DNA of 64,000 nucleotides from Sutcliffiella horikoshii (GCA_001636495.1 KV440964.1:2930666-2994665), one strand, 5' to 3'. Positions 36,824 to 45,438 are shown, counted from the stretch's first letter. Notes: generated by a model not told the origin, from the letters alone. Numbers and translations: made by a program.

Positions 36824-38872
36824 TTAATCCAACTTATCGCCATCGAGGATACCTGACTGTTCAATCATATCCCTTAATCCTCTATATTCCTCGTCTTCCC
36901 AAAAACTTTGGGAATATAGAAGCTCATGGGCATCCTGTCTGGCCACCTCAAGTGCTCTATAATCATGCACCATGTCTGCCACTTTAAATTCTGGAACACC
37001 ACTTTGCTTCCTTCCAAAGAAATCTCCAGGACCTCTAAGTTCCAAGTCTTTCTCAGAAAGCACGAACCCATCATTCGTTTCTGTCATAATCTTCATCCGT
37101 TCCTTCCCTACTTCCGACTTAGGGTCGGCAAGAAGGATGCAGTAGGATTGTTCACTGCCACGCCCCACACGTCCACGGAGTTGGTGCAACTGGGAAAGAC
37201 CGAAACGTTCAGCATCATAGATCACCATCATCGTCGCATTCGGAACGTTCACACCTACCTCGACAACTGTTGTGGATACAAGCAACTGCACCTCATTTTT
37301 ACTGAAGGCTTCCATCACTTTTTCTTTCTCATCCGAACTTAATCTCCCGTGCATCAATCCTATTTTCCAATTGCCTCGATAGTAATGGGTAAGCATATCA
37401 TGAACATCAATGGCATTTTGAACATCCAGCTTTTCGGACTCTTCGATAAGAGGACAGATAACATAGGCCTGCCTTCCTTTTTGCAGTTCTTTTTCCACAA
37501 AGCCAAGCACCCTATCAATCATCTGATGCTTAGCCCAGTAAGTCTCAATGGCTTTTCTACCAGCAGGCATTTCATCGATGATGGAAACGTCCATCTCTCC
37601 GAATGCAGTGATGGCAAGCGTCCTTGGTATTGGTGTCGCCGTCATGAACAAGACATCAGGGTTTGAGCCCTTTTCTCTGAGTACTCTCCGTTGCTCTACC
37701 CCGAAACGATGCTGTTCATCTGTTATTACTAGCCCCAGTTTGAAAAAGTTCACTTCTTCCTGAATTAAGGCGTGGGTACCTACCAGAATATCAATTTCCC
37801 CTTTTTGTAGCCTTTCCAAAAGCTCTCTTCGTCGTTTTCCTTTTACTGAACTTGTTAACAGCTCAATGTTAACAGGCGTTTGGTCAAAAAGACTTGTTAA
37901 CGATTGCTCGTGCTGCTCTGCCAGTATTTCTGTCGGAACCATCAACGCTCCTTGATAGCCTGATAGATATGCCGCATAGAGACTGATGGCTGCCACCACC
38001 GTTTTACCTGATCCCACATCCCCTTGTAAGAGACGATTCATCCGGTATGGCGACGTCATATCGCTATTTATCTCTCCCAGAACCCTCTCCTGAGCTCCTG
38101 TGAGGGGAAATGGGAGTGTGTGAATGAACTGATCAAGCGCGTCTTTTGAAAAAAGGTGTATCAAACCTTCTGTCTGTTCCCGTTTGTACTTGCGCAAGGC
38201 TTGGATCTTCAGCTGAAAAAGTAGAAATTCCTCGTAAACGAAGTACCTTCTGGCATGCTTCAATATGTCTTGATTATTAGGATTATGTAGGGCCCTTATC
38301 GAATCACTTTTTGTTGGAAGTTTGTATTTTTGAAGCAAAGAATGCGGAAGCGCACTTTCCACATGACTACCATAGGCATTCAGTGCATTTGCGATAAACT
38401 TGCGCATCTGTTTGACGGTGATGTTTCCCTTGACCGAATAGACTGGCTCCACTTCACTTTCCTTCACGAACGGCCCGAAATGAATTTCCATCACAGTGAT
38501 GGTTTGACGATGTTGATCCCATTTTCCAGTTATGGTGATGGTATCATTGATGGAGAGTTTATTTTTATAGTAGGGACGATTAAAGCAAACTGCCTTGACC
38601 AAAAAACGACCCACGAAAAAACGGAAGGTAAGCCGGGATTTCTTTTTTCCAAAATACATAAGAGAAGGCTCGCCATGAACCTTCCCTTCCACCGTTATCT
38701 TCTCATCATGTTTGACTTCTGATATATCTCTTAAACGATAATCTTCATATCTGTAAGGAAAATGCATGAGCAGGTCATCCACGGAAAATATCCTCATTGC
38801 ATGCAGGGAGTTTGCCGTTTCTTCTCCAATGCCTTTTAAGGTTGTTACGGTTATCTCAGATAAATTAGTCAC
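36824..38872 (-). CDS. recG: ATP-dependent DNA helicase RecG
   Basis: 682 residues if started at GTG 38872, the B. subtilis length; a TTG at 38893 is also in frame, and neither has a strong ribosome site. The wedge/OB domain (HDEKITVEGKVHGEPSL) is followed by helicase motifs LLQGDVGSGKTVVAAI, ITDEQHRFGVEQR, MTATPIPRTLAITAFGEMD and QLHQLRGRVGRG. It remodels stalled forks and Holliday junctions. The start overlaps the end of sdaAA, hinting at coupling. Confidence 0.95.
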   Translation of the reverse strand: MTNLSEITVTTLKGIGEETANSLHAMRIFSVDDLLMHFPYRYEDYRLRDISEVKHDEKITVEGKVHGEPSLMYFGKKKSRLTFRFFVGRFLVKAVCFNRPYYKNKLSINDTITITGKWDQHRQTITVMEIHFGPFVKESEVEPVYSVKGNITVKQMRKFIANALNAYGSHVESALPHSLLQKYKLPTKSDSIRALHNPNNQDILKHARRYFVYEEFLLFQLKIQALRKYKREQTEGLIHLFSKDALDQFIHTLPFPLTGAQERVLGEINSDMTSPYRMNRLLQGDVGSGKTVVAAISLYAAYLSGYQGALMVPTEILAEQHEQSLTSLFDQTPVNIELLTSSVKGKRRRELLERLQKGEIDILVGTHALIQEEVNFFKLGLVITDEQHRFGVEQRRVLREKGSNPDVLFMTATPIPRTLAITAFGEMDVSIIDEMPAGRKAIETYWAKHQMIDRVLGFVEKELQKGRQAYVICPLIEESEKLDVQNAIDVHDMLTHYYRGNWKIGLMHGRLSSDEKEKVMEAFSKNEVQLLVSTTVVEVGVNVPNATMMVIYDAERFGLSQLHQLRGRVGRGSEQSYCILLADPKSEVGKERMKIMTETNDGFVLSEKDLELRGPGDFFGRKQSGVPEFKVADMVHDYRALEVARQDAHELLYSQSFWEDEEYRGLRDMIEQSGILDGDKLD

Positions 38873-39752
38873 CTTTTTGTAAGGGAACACCAAATATTTT
38901 CGCTTCTAGCTCACGTCCAGTTGGTGTTGCCGCCAACCCTCCTTGTGCAGTTTCTTTAAGTGCAGTAGGCATTGTCTGTCCGATTTTATACATAGCATCA
39001 ATTACTTCATCACATGGAATTCTGCTTGTAATTCCGGCAAGTGCCATATCTGCCGCGACCATCGCATTTGCTGCTCCCATGGCATTCCGTTTCACACACG
39101 GAACTTCCACAAGTCCAGCAACAGGATCACATACTAATCCTAACATGTTTTTGAGGGTGATGGCCATTGCTTGCGCACATTGATCAGGTGTTCCACCAGC
39201 CATTTCAACAATGGCCGCAGCAGCCATCCCGGAAGCGGAACCCACTTCAGCCTGGCATCCTCCAGCAGCTCCTGAAATGGACGCATTGTTTGCAACAACG
39301 AATCCGAAAGCTCCTGAAGTGAAAAGGAAATTAATCATCTCTTCTCTTGTCGGGTTAAGAACATTCTTCACCGCAAACAAAGTACCCGGAACCACTCCGG
39401 CGGAACCGGCAGTCGGTGTAGCACAGATAGTACCCATGGCAGCGTTCACTTCATTTGTGGCAACCGCTTTGCTTACTGCATCCAAAATGTTCTTACCAGT
39501 AAGGAAGTTGCCTTTTTCAATATACTTTTGAAGAAGCACTGCATCCCCACCGGTCAATCCAGAAACCGATCTCACTCCTTCAAGCCCTCTTTCCACTGCC
39601 TGTTCCATGATTTCTAGATTCTTATCCATCTGTGCAAAGATGTCCTCACGGCTTTTCCCCGTGAATTCCATTTCTTGTTCTATCATGATTTCTGAGATTT
39701 TCTTGTTACTGCTTTCGGCTATTTCTATAAGTTCTGCAACATTACGAAACAT
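38865..39752 (-). CDS. sdaAA: L-serine dehydratase, iron-sulfur alpha chain
   Basis: 295 residues. Cysteines for the 4Fe-4S cluster lie in TICATPTAGSAGVVPG, AAGGCQAEVGSASGMAAA and LVCDPVAGLVEVPCVKRNA. With SdaAB it deaminates L-serine to pyruvate. It follows sdaAB after a 59-base gap that contains a cre-like site. Confidence 0.96.
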   Translation of the reverse strand: MFRNVAELIEIAESSNKKISEIMIEQEMEFTGKSREDIFAQMDKNLEIMEQAVERGLEGVRSVSGLTGGDAVLLQKYIEKGNFLTGKNILDAVSKAVATNEVNAAMGTICATPTAGSAGVVPGTLFAVKNVLNPTREEMINFLFTSGAFGFVVANNASISGAAGGCQAEVGSASGMAAAAIVEMAGGTPDQCAQAMAITLKNMLGLVCDPVAGLVEVPCVKRNAMGAANAMVAADMALAGITSRIPCDEVIDAMYKIGQTMPTALKETAQGGLAATPTGRELEAKIFGVPLQKGD

Positions 39753-39782
39753 CCTTTTCCCCCCTTAGAGCTATATCTCCAT

Positions 39783-39796
39783 TGTAAGCGCTATCA
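39783..39796. promoter_or_regulatory. cre-like CcpA site between sdaAB and sdaAA
   Basis: TGTAAGCGCTATCA fits every fixed position of the cre pattern TGWNANCGNTNWCA and is nearly palindromic. It lies in the middle of the sdaAB-sdaAA gap, where CcpA could block elongation or an internal promoter. Confidence 0.55.
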
Positions 39797-39811
39797 TTAT
39801 TATTCCAAAAG

Positions 39812-40474
39812 CTAGTCCACTATCTTTGTGACCTGAGTGATGTTAGGCAGTGCGGATAATTCTTGAATAACCACGTCATCAATATTCTGGTCGACTTCAA
39901 TTGTCATCAAAGCTTTTTGACCTTTTTCCTTGCGTGAAACCTCCATATGGCCGATATTGATTGCGAATTTCGCCAATACGTTCGCCACTCCTGCAATTGC
40001 TCCATAACGGTCATCATGAACAACAAGCAACGCCGGGTGATTTCCGGAAAGTTTGAGTGCAAACCCGTTCAATTCCGTGATTTCGATTTTCCCGCCACCA
40101 ATTGATATCCCTACTAATTCCAATTCGCCATCCTCATCACCTATGACCACTTTTGCGGTATTGGGATGATCTGTTATAGCATCTTCTTCTTGGAATGTTA
40201 TTTCTACTCCCAGTGAGTCTGCAATTTGAAGGGATGTTTTGATTCTCTCATCGAACGTATCAAAGTCGAGTAGTCCACCGACTATCGCTACATCTGTACC
40301 GTGTCCTTTGTATGTTTTGGCGAATGATCCGTAAAAGGATATGTTTGCCCACTTAGGCTGCCTGCCGAACAAACTTCTTGCGACACGCCCAATTCTGGCT
40401 GCTCCTGCCGTATGGGAACTTGAAGGTCCTATCATGATTGGGCCAATTATATCAAATACACTTTTATATTTCAT
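39812..40474 (-). CDS. sdaAB: L-serine dehydratase beta chain
   Basis: 220 residues. The N-terminal serine dehydratase beta domain has DIIGPIMIGPSSSHTAGAAR, and the C-terminal ACT domain (about 148-220, HPALLVVHDDRYGAIAGVAN) probably senses serine. AAAGGGGAGTGG precedes the ATG. First gene of the pair after the fakA terminator. Confidence 0.96.
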   Translation of the reverse strand: MKYKSVFDIIGPIMIGPSSSHTAGAARIGRVARSLFGRQPKWANISFYGSFAKTYKGHGTDVAIVGGLLDFDTFDERIKTSLQIADSLGVEITFQEEDAITDHPNTAKVVIGDEDGELELVGISIGGGKIEITELNGFALKLSGNHPALLVVHDDRYGAIAGVANVLAKFAINIGHMEVSRKEKGQKALMTIEVDQNIDDVVIQELSALPNITQVTKIVD

Positions 40475-40540
40475 CTCTGCCCACTCCCCTTTACTGAATT
40501 CTAATCGTCGTTAAATTTTCATAAATCTTTTATCACATAC

Positions 40541-40566
40541 AAAAGAAGGGTATTACCCCTTCTTTG
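40541..40566 (-). terminator. Terminator after fakA
   Basis: AAAGAAGGG and CCCTTCTTT enclose a short loop with TTTTG downstream on the minus strand; it lies 20 bases past the fakA stop. Confidence 0.75.
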
Positions 40567-40586
40567 TTTGCAAGTATTATATTAGC

Positions 40587-42263
40587 CTACTCAATAGAAA
40601 AGATAAAGGAATATAGTGGCTGTTTTCCGTTATGGACTTCCACTTCGGCATCTGGATAAGTTTCTTCAAGCTCGCTCACTAATTCTTCCACATCTTCTTC
40701 AGATACATCTTCACCGTAAATAACTGTCAAGATTTCTGCATCGTCATCCATCATGGTAGTAAGGAGTTCTTTTGCAGCAGCTTTTTTGTCCTTATTAGTC
40801 AGGACGATTTTGCCGTCCGCAATTCCCATGAAGTCATCTTTTTGAATTTCCACGCCATCAATATTTGTATCTCTGACAGCAAATGTGATTTGACCGGTCT
40901 TTACAGATTTTAAAGCTTCTTTCATGGTCGCTTCATTGTCAGCGAGTTCCCCTGTAGGGTTGAATGCAAGAATAGCAGCCATTCCTTGTGGAACAGTTTT
41001 ACTTTCTACAACGGCCACATTCTGCTCCGCAACTTCCGCAGCCTGTTTTGCTGCCATGATGATGTTGCTGTTATTAGGCAGGATGATCACGTTGTCCGCA
41101 TTCACTTCATCGATTGCTTTCAGGATATCCTCTGTGCTAGGGTTCATTGTCTGGCCGCCTTCAATGACCGCCTTTGCTCCGATGCTCTTGAATAGCTCGG
41201 CAATACCTTCACCCATTGTAACCGTGATGATTCCGAATTTCTCGCGCTTTTTGTTCACTTCAGGTTTTGGAGCAGGGTATGCCTCTTCTTCAAAAAGAAG
41301 GTTGCTGTGCTGCTCTCTCATATTTTCAATCTTCATGTTGATCAGGCTGCCGTACTTTTGAGCATAGGTCAAAACATCGCCAGGCTGTTCTGCATGAATG
41401 TGTACTTTTACGATTTCTTCATCGGCTATTACTAAGAGGGAATCCCCGTACTCAGACAGGTCATTACGGAAGTTCTCTTCTGTGAAAGGATTTCCTTTCA
41501 CCTTTTCCTCTTCAAACTTCACCATGAATTCTGTACAATAACCAAACTCGATATCTTCTGTATTTATTGCAGAATGAACACTTTTATGGTGTTCAGCATT
41601 AACAAGCTCGTTCATAGTGGTAGTCGGAACGATATCTTCAATTCTCTGGCCTTTTAATTCTGCCAAGAATCCTTCATAGATATAAACCAGACCTTGTCCA
41701 CCGCTATCCACTACTCCAACTTCTTTTAAAACTGGAAGTAGATCAGGGGTGCGTTTAAGGGAAGCATTCGCCTCTTTTAACGTTTCCTCCATCAATACGA
41801 TGATGTCCTCTTCGTTTTTAGCGACAGCAACCGCTTTTTTTGCAGCATCTTTTGCCACTGTTAAAATAGTTCCTTCCACAGGTTTCATGACCGCCTTGTA
41901 TGCCGTCTGTACACCCGCTTCTAAAGCTTGTGCAAAGTCTTTACTTGTGATTGTTTCTTTCGCTTCAATATGCTTAGAGAATCCTCGGAATAATTGAGAA
42001 AGAATAACCCCAGAGTTACCTCTTGCACCCATAAGTAAGCCTTTAGCCAGAGCAGAACCGACCTTTCCGATATGTTCAGAAACGTTGCCTTTTACTTCTT
42101 TCGCTCCTGAAGTAATGGAAAGATTCATATTCGTTCCCGTATCTCCATCTGGAACCGGAAAAACGTTCAACGCGTCCACTGTTTTGGCGTTGTTTGATAA
42201 ATGATTTGCACCTTGGATGATCATCTGTGCAAAACGTTTCCCATTTAGAACTTTTACTGACAC
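40587..42263 (-). CDS. fakA: Fatty acid kinase subunit A (DegV-partner kinase, YloV)
   Basis: 558 residues from the GTG at 42263, which has AAGGAGG 8 bases upstream; the open frame to 42311 lacks a site. The N-terminal Dak-type ATP-binding domain has DALNVFPVPDGDTGTNMNLS, and GARGNSGVILSQLFRGF follows. The middle and C-terminal domains are those of the FakA family. It phosphorylates fatty acids held by FakB (DegV-family) proteins, feeding PlsY/PlsX lipid synthesis. Confidence 0.94.
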   Translation of the reverse strand: MSVKVLNGKRFAQMIIQGANHLSNNAKTVDALNVFPVPDGDTGTNMNLSITSGAKEVKGNVSEHIGKVGSALAKGLLMGARGNSGVILSQLFRGFSKHIEAKETITSKDFAQALEAGVQTAYKAVMKPVEGTILTVAKDAAKKAVAVAKNEEDIIVLMEETLKEANASLKRTPDLLPVLKEVGVVDSGGQGLVYIYEGFLAELKGQRIEDIVPTTTMNELVNAEHHKSVHSAINTEDIEFGYCTEFMVKFEEEKVKGNPFTEENFRNDLSEYGDSLLVIADEEIVKVHIHAEQPGDVLTYAQKYGSLINMKIENMREQHSNLLFEEEAYPAPKPEVNKKREKFGIITVTMGEGIAELFKSIGAKAVIEGGQTMNPSTEDILKAIDEVNADNVIILPNNSNIIMAAKQAAEVAEQNVAVVESKTVPQGMAAILAFNPTGELADNEATMKEALKSVKTGQITFAVRDTNIDGVEIQKDDFMGIADGKIVLTNKDKKAAAKELLTTMMDDDAEILTVIYGEDVSEEDVEELVSELEETYPDAEVEVHNGKQPLYSFIFSIE

Positions 42264-42279
42264 TAAATTTTCCTCCTTA

Positions 42280-42642
42280 TTACGGGTTCGTAACTCGAAC
42301 TCCCTGTACATAAATATTTAAAGAATCAACGGAAAGCCCGAGCATTTGATTCAGGGTATATTTCACTTTAGTTTGTACATTGTGAGCCACTTCGGAAATC
42401 TTCGTTCCATAGCTGACGATGATGTACATATCAATATGTAGCTGATCTTCTTCTTGGCGCACAAGCACACCTTTTGTAAAGTTCTCTTTTCTAAGTATCT
42501 CAGATAACCCATCTTTCAATTGGCTTTTGGAAGCCATGCCTACTATTCCATAACAATCTATTGCAGCTCCACCAGCGATGGTAGCAACTACATCGTTTGA
42601 AATATCTATTTGACCATAAGATGTTTTTAGTTCGATGGACAT
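42280..42642 (-). CDS. yloU: Asp23/Gls24 family envelope stress protein YloU
   Basis: 120 residues from the ATG at 42642 (MSIELKTSYGQIDIS), with GGGGGA upstream; same length as B. subtilis YloU. It has the Asp23 fold features VVATIAGGAAIDCYGIVGM and a C-terminal YTLNQMLGLSVDSLNIYVQG. It lies 16 bases before fakA, and the two are cotranscribed in many Firmicutes. Exact function is unknown. Confidence 0.93.
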   Translation of the reverse strand: MSIELKTSYGQIDISNDVVATIAGGAAIDCYGIVGMASKSQLKDGLSEILRKENFTKGVLVRQEEDQLHIDMYIIVSYGTKISEVAHNVQTKVKYTLNQMLGLSVDSLNIYVQGVRVTNP

Positions 42643-42745
42643 ATAGGTTCCCCCTTCGATTGGATTTTTCACCTAGTCTACTCGCTATTTTACTATAAAT
42701 TCATTCATTTTAAAAGCAGGCGGATACTATTGTATCAATACTATT

Positions 42746-42777
42746 ATTATACTGAATGCTAAAAACATGTATGTCAA
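42746..42777 (-). promoter_or_regulatory. Promoter region of yloU-fakA
   Basis: A perfect TATAAT (42746-42751) and a perfect TTGACA (42772-42777) are 20 bases apart, longer than the usual 17. A GATAC-N4-GTATC palindrome (42723-42736) lies just after. Either the spacing is tolerated or another -35 is used. Confidence 0.4.
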
Positions 42778-42809
42778 GGTTTTTTTCTTGAAAGCTTTCT
42801 TTAGAACTA

Positions 42810-42838
42810 TTGCAAAGTCCGGGGTAGTATGTTAAATT
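42810..42838 (+). promoter_or_regulatory. Possible sigma-A promoter of rpmB
   Basis: TTGCAA (42810-42815), 17 bases and TAAATT (42833-42838), giving a leader of about 160 bases. With the yloU promoter this makes the 364-base gap 42643-43006 a divergent control region. Confidence 0.4.
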
Positions 42839-42932
42839 ATATAAGTATTTTCAAGAGATTATTTTGGTAAAGAAAAACGGTACGGAAGTGTACTTCTTCA
42901 GACGTAGAGCTAATGTATGGTTTTTCTCGCAA

Positions 42933-42956
42933 TAATAAGAATGTACTTTCTTATTA
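42933..42956 (+). other. Inverted repeat in rpmB leader
   Basis: TAATAAGAA and TTCTTATTA form 9-bp perfect arms with a 6-base loop, about 50 bases before the rpmB start. No T-run follows. It may be a leader structure or operator. Confidence 0.45.
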
Positions 42957-43006
42957 CTAATGAAAATATTGAATGATGTTTCTTTGTAGTTAGGAGGGAA
43001 TTGAAC

Positions 43007-43195
43007 ATGGCACGTAAATGTGTAATTACAGGCAAAAAGACTGGTTCTGGAAACTCACGTTCTCACGCAATGAACTCTACTCGTCGTACTTGGGGTGCAA
43101 ACCTTCAAAAAGTTCGCATCTTAGTAGATGGTAAGCCAAAGCGTGTATACGTTTCCGCAAGAGCTTTAAAATCAGGTAAAGTAGAGCGCGTTTAA
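43007..43195 (+). CDS. rpmB: 50S ribosomal protein L28
   Basis: 62 residues from the ATG at 43007 ([16 protein letters not shown]), with AGGAGG 9 bases upstream; the ATG two codons earlier (43001) is less well placed. One cysteine only (C5), so no zinc ribbon: a zinc-independent form. It is the only complete plus-strand gene in the window, as rpmB is inverted relative to its neighbours in B. subtilis. Confidence 0.98.
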   Translation: MARKCVITGKKTGSGNSRSHAMNSTRRTWGANLQKVRILVDGKPKRVYVSARALKSGKVERV

Positions 43196-43211
43196 TATCA
43201 GCGCACATACG

Positions 43212-43243
43212 AAAGCGACAGGGAGTTTCCCCTGTCGCTTTTT
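43212..43243 (+). terminator. Terminator after rpmB
   Basis: AAAGCGACAGGG and CCCTGTCGCTTT form a 12-bp perfect stem with a 6-base loop and trailing T-run. Confidence 0.93.
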
Positions 43244-43394
43244 ACTTTTGGGAGAAGATATTGGATTGTTGGGTCGGGATGGTATAGATTTGGTTTTGGA
43301 CATTATGGTTTACATAACTTATTTATCGTTTACATCAATACGTTATGTGTGCGTAAAGCCATAGAAATACGTATTTTTCAGCTTGTAAAAAGCA

Positions 43395-43602
43395 TTCGGA
43401 CAATCTTTTTATAGTTTCGGACATTTTGCTAGTATGTTAAAGGGGGGTTCGGACATTGCACTTCCTTGTTTGGACAAGAATTCTTTGTGTTTGGACAAAT
43501 GAAAAATTGGTTCAGACATTTGCCGGCAAACTTTGGACAACTTTGCAAATTCTTCGGTCAACTTTTGAAAAACTTCGGACAAGTTCAACAAAACTTCGGA
43601 CA
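43395..43602. repeat. Ten-copy, 21-bp-periodic TTYGGACA motif array
   Basis: The octamer TTCGGACA/TTTGGACA (two copies with one change) starts at 43395, 43416, 43448, 43469, 43490, 43511, 43532, 43553, 43574 and 43595. Spacings are 21, 32, then seven of exactly 21. The 13 bases between motifs are not conserved. An outlying copy starts at 43295. The array fills the gap (43244-43650) between the terminators of convergent rpmB and spoVM. Read on the minus strand, eight units keep one frame open as heptads of the form [LM]S[EK]xxxx, but there is no good ribosome site and the plus strand is also open. Confidence 0.85.
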
Positions 43603-43650
43603 TTCTCCAACACACAGCCTCTATTGACTAAATTTCATCGTTGCATTTAT

Positions 43651-43674
43651 AAAAAAAGCACCCTTTCGAGGTGC
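43651..43674 (-). terminator. Terminator after spoVM
   Basis: GCACC and GGTGC with a 7-base loop, followed by TTTTTTT on the minus strand, 2 bases past the spoVM stop. Confidence 0.85.
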
Positions 43675-43675
43675 C

Positions 43676-43756
43676 TTACTCCTTCTTAAACGACCCAAGC
43701 ATAGCTCGGATTATTCCCCCCAAGAATCTAGGTAGCTTGATTGTATAAAATTTCAT
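43676..43756 (-). CDS. spoVM: Stage V sporulation protein M
   Basis: 26-residue peptide starting MKFYTIKLPRFLGG and ending with MLGSFKKE, almost identical to B. subtilis SpoVM and exactly its length. It is an amphipathic helix that recognises the convex forespore membrane and recruits SpoIVA for spore coat assembly. GAGGAGG lies 7 bases before the ATG. It lies between thiN and rpmB as in B. subtilis. I found no convincing sigma-E promoter by eye. Confidence 0.96.
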   Translation of the reverse strand: MKFYTIKLPRFLGGIIRAMLGSFKKE

Positions 43757-43827
43757 TACATTCCCTCCTCCGAACTTTTACCTTTTTATTAATTCAGGTT
43801 GCAAATTAGCGGATCGCTGGGACCGTG

Positions 43828-44484
43828 TTAGGATAATGGATGATAATCACGGCTCCTTATCACCATTAATATGCCTTCATCAAATGAAAAAGTACCACTT
43901 TCCACTTCAAGTTCATTACTAATACATAGTGTGTCTCCGAAGCGAATATGCTTTTTTTCTAGAGGATATTTAAATCCTTTTAATGTAATTCCCTTCACAT
44001 GAGGAGTTATGGGTATGAATGAGATAAATGGCAATGATTCATCTTTGGTAATGGAGTATGTACCTTCCTTAAGAGCATATAGTTTATTTTGAATATCATG
44101 CATCTCAACTAACGTGCCTCTCTCTAACCCTTTTAATAGGAGTTGTATGTTCCCCAAGAAATGGTCCAGCCTTCCGCCGGTCCCCCCATATATTCGAATG
44201 AGTTCAGGTTTTTGTTCGAGTGCCCAATTGACTGCAATTTCTGTATCTGTTTCATCTTTTTCGCTAGGATAGATTTCTGCCTGTGGGAGCTTTACTTTTA
44301 TGTCGTGAAGCTCTCGGCTAGTAATCGAATCAAAGTCTCCGAAAGCTTTGACTGGTTGGATATTCTGCTCTAATAGGTACGCCACTCCTCTATCGACCCC
44401 AACCCATATCACATCTTCTAGTTGTAGATATTTAAGCTCTGGGATCCGGTCCGTCGGGCCTCCTGCAACAATATGTATAATCAA
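43828..44484 (-). CDS. thiN: Thiamine pyrophosphokinase
   Basis: 218 residues. It has HIVAGGPTDRIPELKYLQ, the catalytic KAFGDFDSITSRE, EKDETDTEIAVNWAL and YGGTGGRLDHFLGN (thiamine and Mg-ATP site). It makes thiamine pyrophosphate directly from thiamine. A C-terminal beta-rich thiamine-binding domain follows (about 140-218). No TPP riboswitch is seen upstream. Confidence 0.96.
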   Translation of the reverse strand: MIIHIVAGGPTDRIPELKYLQLEDVIWVGVDRGVAYLLEQNIQPVKAFGDFDSITSRELHDIKVKLPQAEIYPSEKDETDTEIAVNWALEQKPELIRIYGGTGGRLDHFLGNIQLLLKGLERGTLVEMHDIQNKLYALKEGTYSITKDESLPFISFIPITPHVKGITLKGFKYPLEKKHIRFGDTLCISNELEVESGTFSFDEGILMVIRSRDYHPLS

Positions 44485-44522
44485 CTTCTTCTCTCCCTTT
44501 CTTTTTTATATCAGCTTAACGT

Positions 44523-44546
44523 AAAAAAGCCTTCTGTACGAAGACT
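44523..44546 (-). terminator. Terminator after the small gene at 44548
   Basis: AGTCTTC pairs with GAAGGCT (one G-U) around a 5-base loop, followed by TTTTTT on the minus strand. Confidence 0.7.
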
Positions 44547-44547
44547 T

Positions 44548-44727
44548 TTACGTGCTGGAGGAGTCGTCATAGTCATAACGGAATCCGTCCAGATTTTTAT
44601 TTTCCACTTCTGAAAATTTCTTTAGCAGCTGTTCATACATGTCAATTTCGCTATAGTCGGTGCTATTGGCCAATGCGGAATGCAACGCCTGTTCAAGAAT
44701 TGCCTGGTCATCCTTCGAAATATTCAT
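44548..44727 (-). CDS. Small acidic protein of unknown function
   Basis: 59 residues from the ATG at 44727 (MNISKDDQAILEQALHSALA), with GGGAGG about 10 bases upstream. It is helical by appearance, acidic, and ends in a Tyr/Asp/Ser-rich tail (FRYDYDDSSST). The frame continues upstream without a better ribosome site. It lies between rpe and thiN, where B. subtilis has no gene as I recall, and has its own terminator. I do not recognise a family. Confidence 0.6.
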   Translation of the reverse strand: MNISKDDQAILEQALHSALANSTDYSEIDMYEQLLKKFSEVENKNLDGFRYDYDDSSST

Positions 44728-44780
44728 CTCAGATATTCCTCCCATAACATTTACCATTAGCTTTCCGCACAAAAGCAATA

Positions 44781-45434
44781 TTATGACAAGTTAGTTCTGA
44801 TGGAGGAGATTGCCTGTTTGCGATCTTCCTTATTGTATATAGCAGAACCTGCAACAAGAACATTTGCACCGGCTTCTACGCATAACTTAGCCGTTTCCGG
44901 ATTGACGCCACCGTCCACCTCTATATCAATGGACAAGCTTCGCTCTTCCACTAAAGATGCCACCTGTTTAATTTTCGGCAACACATCGTGAATAAAAGCC
45001 TGGCCACCAAATCCAGGATTGACTGTCATTAAAAGAACCAAATCCACATCATTCAATATAGGAATAATGCTTTCTACCGGTGTAGCAGGATTGATGACAA
45101 CCCCAGCTTTCACACCATGTGATTTAATAAGCTGAATGGTCCGATGAAGATGACGGCATGCCTCTACGTGAACAGAAATAATATCCGCTCCAGCTTTAGC
45201 GAAATCCGCAATATATGCATCAGGATTTTCAATCATCAGGTGCACGTCCAATGGCAGTTTCGTGATGGGGCGTACTGCTTCCACAATTAAAGGCCCAATA
45301 GTGATATTGGGTACAAAATGTCCATCCATCACATCAATATGAATATAGTCTGCTCCTCCTTGTTCCACATCTAGAATGTCCTTTCCTAAGTTGGCGAAAT
45401 CTGCACTCAGGATCGAAGGGGCGATTTTTATCAT
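44781..45434 (-). CDS. rpe: Ribulose-phosphate 3-epimerase
   Basis: 217-residue TIM barrel from the ATG at 45434 ([17 protein letters not shown]), the B. subtilis length. It has [17 protein letters not shown] (metal-binding His/Asp), [11 protein letters not shown]-type [15 protein letters not shown], and the [12 protein letters not shown] phosphate site. It interconverts ribulose-5-P and xylulose-5-P in the pentose phosphate pathway. It lies 4 bases after rsgA. Confidence 0.97.
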   Translation of the reverse strand: MIKIAPSILSADFANLGKDILDVEQGGADYIHIDVMDGHFVPNITIGPLIVEAVRPITKLPLDVHLMIENPDAYIADFAKAGADIISVHVEACRHLHRTIQLIKSHGVKAGVVINPATPVESIIPILNDVDLVLLMTVNPGFGGQAFIHDVLPKIKQVASLVEERSLSIDIEVDGGVNPETAKLCVEAGANVLVAGSAIYNKEDRKQAISSIRTNLS

Positions 45435-45438
45435 ATGC

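Noticed and set aside
43395-43602. Possible CRISPR array
   Set aside because: Repeats are only 8 bp with 13-bp gaps, and no cas genes are near.
43409-43615. 68-residue heptad-repeat protein
   Set aside because: Starts at GTG without a ribosome site, the opposite strand is open too, and it runs against the rpmB terminator; kept only as an alternative reading.
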